A stretch of 64,000 nt of DNA from Brachynemurus nebulosus (taxonomy: Eukaryota > Arthropoda > Insecta > Neuroptera > Myrmeleontidae), in contig JAPWDM010000008.1 in the NCBI GenBank assembly GCA_035578155.1, positions 24,948,598 to 25,012,597 on the forward strand, in the 5' to 3' direction. Positions 60,950 to 64,000 of the stretch are shown here, piece after piece. The notes under the pieces are model-generated. The model was not told the origin of the DNA. It did no database searches and was given only the letters and a program-made list of their open reading frames with translations. Each line of letters begins with the position of its first letter. Position 1 is the stretch's first letter. A program made the position numbers and the translations under genes.

Positions 60950-63260
60950 GAAATATTCCGATATTTCAATATTTCGTCTATAATTGAACTTGAAAAGTCT
61001 ACAAACCACCTCTATAAATTCAATGGTGTTTGTTGAATAATTTTTTACTATTTTAATACACAAGTCGACCAATTGGTGATCTTTGATTCCTCACAGAACA
61101 CTTTCTTGCATATGCACAAATTTTTAATATAATTATAAATTTTACAAGTTAAAAAAGTGATCATTGTGTACCTATTTTGTTTAAAACTATACTTAATAAA
61201 AAAAAAAAAAAAAATTTTAAGAAAAAAAACCGATCTTTTGATTTACACCGATCCCCTAAAGAGAAATCAAACTAATTTTTGATATTATATCTTAAACTTG
61301 ATGTATATATAAAAATTCCATTTACAATTATGGTACACCATATATACTCGTAAATTTTACAAAAATGTATCACTCTATACATTTTTTAAATCCGTGTGCA
61401 TATTCTTTGATGTTATTTAATCAGCTAAATCTTTAATCAACTAAATCAGCTAAAATTGTTACATACTTACGTTATAAATATCTAAGTGTGTATTTTTCTT
61501 TTAAATAATATATAACTTAGAAATACTCATGATTACTTTACTATAGCTGTAATCACGCGATATCATGTTATAAAATACATAAGAATTTACTCATTTAATG
61601 TAAAAATATTTGATTATCAACAATTAAATAAAAACGAATTTTTTTAAAATATATGTATATAGTAATATAATATTTCGCATATATACAGTACTCTGTTAAA
61701 AGTACGGGTTTCTACACCGTTAAAAACATATATTTTACAATATCAATATATTGTAAAAAATCATATTTCTTAATATTTTTAAAACTGAATATGTAATATC
61801 AAGAATTTAAAACAGTTTTGAAACATTAATTTCTCCTCATAATATTTTTTTTTTGTCTTAAATTAATAGCACAATGTTCCATATATTTTAAGAAAATTTT
61901 TCTTTTAATATTTTATAACTTATCTAAAAAATTTATAGCTATTTTTATCAAAAAATTTATTACTTGCTATTGTTAAAAAATTAGTTAAATATATCTATAG
62001 GTATTAAGTGACCCCTAGTTTTGTGAAAGACGGTAGTAATAGCAATTCATCTTAAATACGAAATTATTTTATCAATGCTAAATAAGCGTTTTTTTTTTTC
62101 TCATATTATCATACTCCAATATATTGTATATTATTATAATTTATAAAAATGTGTTTTATTTATTAAAAAATTTAGCAAAATTTTAAATAATATCGCGTCA
62201 AAATAATATTCAGAAGTCAATAAAAGACAATAGCAGTAAATTTATTAAGATAACTATAAATAAATATTAATCTAATGTTGAAATATTTATTATTAAAAAT
62301 AGTACTGCTTAGTAGAAAATTAGGTACCTATTGTTTTGTTTTCAAATTTACCTTTTTGCAATTAAAGAAAATTTTAGTAACTATCGATGCCTATATAAAA
62401 CGATACCCATAAAAGACAAGCATGCTCTGATCTCAACAATTTTTTCCCATGTTAAATTTGTATGTTCTTATTTCGCTGAAACTTATTATGTTTATATATT
62501 CCCCGCAATATTTTCTACCATAAACAATAGTTATAGCAAGCTAGGTAGGTATTGAATAAGTATTTTTTGTTTGTTAATTTATTGATGATAGAGAAAAAAA
62601 ATTTATGATTTTATAGACAGTGAAATACATTTAAACTATTTTTTTTGCAGTTTAATTTTGTAAAAACACCTAAAAATTATCAGTCACAGACAAATATTTC
62701 TAAGCAAACGAATTGAAAATGTAGTTTTATATCATAAGAATAAATGCTTATATATAGGGTGGACAGTAAATAACTCTCATAATTTTTAAAGAGCGGATGA
62801 AAACTTTAATTTTGGATTACGAAATTTTTTTTTTCCGGAGTTAAGCTGCATTCAATTAATTAACCCTTTCCTGCGCAGCAGTTTTACATCATTACTGTGC
62901 AAACGATACTTCAAATTAGCAAATCATTAATAACATGGGTAAATACTTATTAGCAAGAATTACATAGTTTACACATATGTTCTATCGCACCAGAATGTTA
63001 ATAGGACAATGCGATTTAATTGCCTATATTCAGGAGCAAGCAAAAACATTACCTATTTTAATAGCTTAGAAAATACACATTACATTTTTTTTCGTTGTAA
63101 GAACAATCATTTCGGTGATCTTTTTTAACGAATTACTAAAATTGCTTAAGGACTATGGTATGTAAGAAATAACAACACTCACATAATTTTAAAATAATTA
63201 ACGTACAGCTATTGGAAAAGTTACAAAGATTTTTTTAACAACTTATTAAATGTTGATAGC
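60950..63260. other. Very AT-rich stretch, no gene seen
   Basis: One of the most AT-rich parts, with poly-A runs at 61199-61230. The 74-codon ORF at 62331-62555 has no domain. A TTAACCCTTTCCTGCGCAGC word at about 62869 resembles a TTAA-element end without partner. The last part is probably 3' flank of the following gene. Confidence 0.45.
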
Positions 63261-63265
63261 TTATT

Positions 63266-64000
63266 TTAATATCTTCTATAGGGTCGTAAGTATAACCCTA
63301 AACCCGACATTTTTTCATTACCATCGTTGACGACTGTATTCTCGTCATCATCAGCTTCTCCTTCGCTCGCAGTATCTTCGTTGTCGCTAGCAGATGTTTT
63401 TTCATCGCTGTCTTCGTCATCATTTGATATATACTTTAGCACTGGTTCAATAATATCATGCTTTTCCAATTCCCTGGTTATTGAGATAATCCGCTTTCCA
63501 ATGTCACTTTCCTTTAAATTATTAAAATGGCTTCGTTTTTTCTCGTTTTCGATATAATCCGCAAAGCTGGGATTTATAATATGACTCCTTTCCATTAAAT
63601 TACATATAGTATTAACCATTTCTTCTCCAATTTGCGTCTGAGTCGCTAAACTTCTTAGTTCATCAACTAAATGGTTCGGGTCATCAAAATATTCTTCTTC
63701 ATCAACAGGTTTCGAATGGCCATTATGAAGGTTAGTATTTTCATCATCATATTTGAAACGTTTAGCTTCTCCATTTATTGAATTAGATGTTGAAGGTTGG
63801 TCCTTTTCTTCCGAATTTTTATCTTCTTGTTCTTCATCCTTTGCGCATGCGTTCTGAAGCTCTTTGACCATTAATATGTCTAGAGCAGTTTGTAAGAGAC
63901 CAGCCATCTTTGGAGTAAAACTTGTTTCTTTGTAGTTATCAGGCGATGGTAAATGCTTTTGTTCATCAGATCGATTATCTTCATCATTCGCCGATTGTAG
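63266..64000 (-). CDS. Acidic hypothetical protein, C-terminal part (runs off the window)
   Basis: Open from the right edge to TAA at 63266: 244 codons visible. There is an ATG at 63907 in a strong context (aagATGG), but the frame stays open for 31 codons upstream to the edge, so that Met may be internal. Regions: acidic/Ser-rich start; a helical stretch AGLLQTALDILMVKELQNAC; an acidic linker; a folded-looking middle (DELRSLATQTQIGEEMVNTI through HDIIEPVLKYIS); an acidic Asp/Glu/Ser tail; and a sharply different end GLGLYLRPYRRY. Such make-up suits a nuclear or chromatin-associated protein, but that is only inference. I do not recognise the family. Balanced codon use and long openness on one strand support a real gene; the + strand ORF at 63327-63557 is its shadow. 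Confidence 0.8.
   Translation of the reverse strand, partial: LQSANDEDNRSDEQKHLPSPDNYKETSFTPKMAGLLQTALDILMVKELQNACAKDEEQEDKNSEEKDQPSTSNSINGEAKRFKYDDENTNLHNGHSKPVDEEEYFDDPNHLVDELRSLATQTQIGEEMVNTICNLMERSHIINPSFADYIENEKKRSHFNNLKESDIGKRIISITRELEKHDIIEPVLKYISNDDEDSDEKTSASDNEDTASEGEADDDENTVVNDGNEKMSGLGLYLRPYRRY

Overview
The window looks like nuclear DNA of an insect. It is very AT-rich and gene-poor, crowded with short non-autonomous transposons and long (TA)n tracts. The one gene I can name, GTP cyclohydrolase I (Punch), reads like the insect protein and is split by introns. Insect-type CCTAA telomere-like words also occur. I cannot fix the order. No bacterial operon, rRNA gene or CRISPR array is present.

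Layout: 1-26 kb is intergenic DNA packed with mobile elements. It holds Helentron-like (HINE) copies, hAT, Tc1/pogo, TTAA-flanked (piggyBac-type) and foldback elements, several nested, plus satellites. 26.1-32.4 kb holds the 5' part of GTP cyclohydrolase I on the + strand: a possible TATA promoter, a leader with upstream ATGs, coding exon 1 (27085-27277) and coding exon 2 (32164-32373). The splice sites are canonical and both introns are phase 1. The exons with the zinc-binding and catalytic residues were not found downstream, so intron 2 probably runs far to the right or small exons were missed. 32.4-59 kb is again element-rich: hAT elements with 8-bp duplications, a 217-bp near-perfect inverted duplication wrapped around a foldback element, a probable Harbinger element, a deleted mariner with a broken transposase, and satellites.

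59.9-60.95 kb holds a compact virus-like or transposon-like cluster: an intact 170-codon single-exon ORF on the - strand with its own TATA box and initiator, a divergent 26-codon ORF, a tRNA-like SINE head, and an ORF remnant. This is the best candidate for something poorly described. 63.27-64 kb holds the last part of an acidic, unrecognised protein gene on the - strand, running off the right edge.

The chief value of the window is its transposon archaeology. At least eight element families have target-site duplications readable directly from the sequence, and several show nested or rearranged structures. All family assignments rest on termini, duplications and remembered family features; no search was run.
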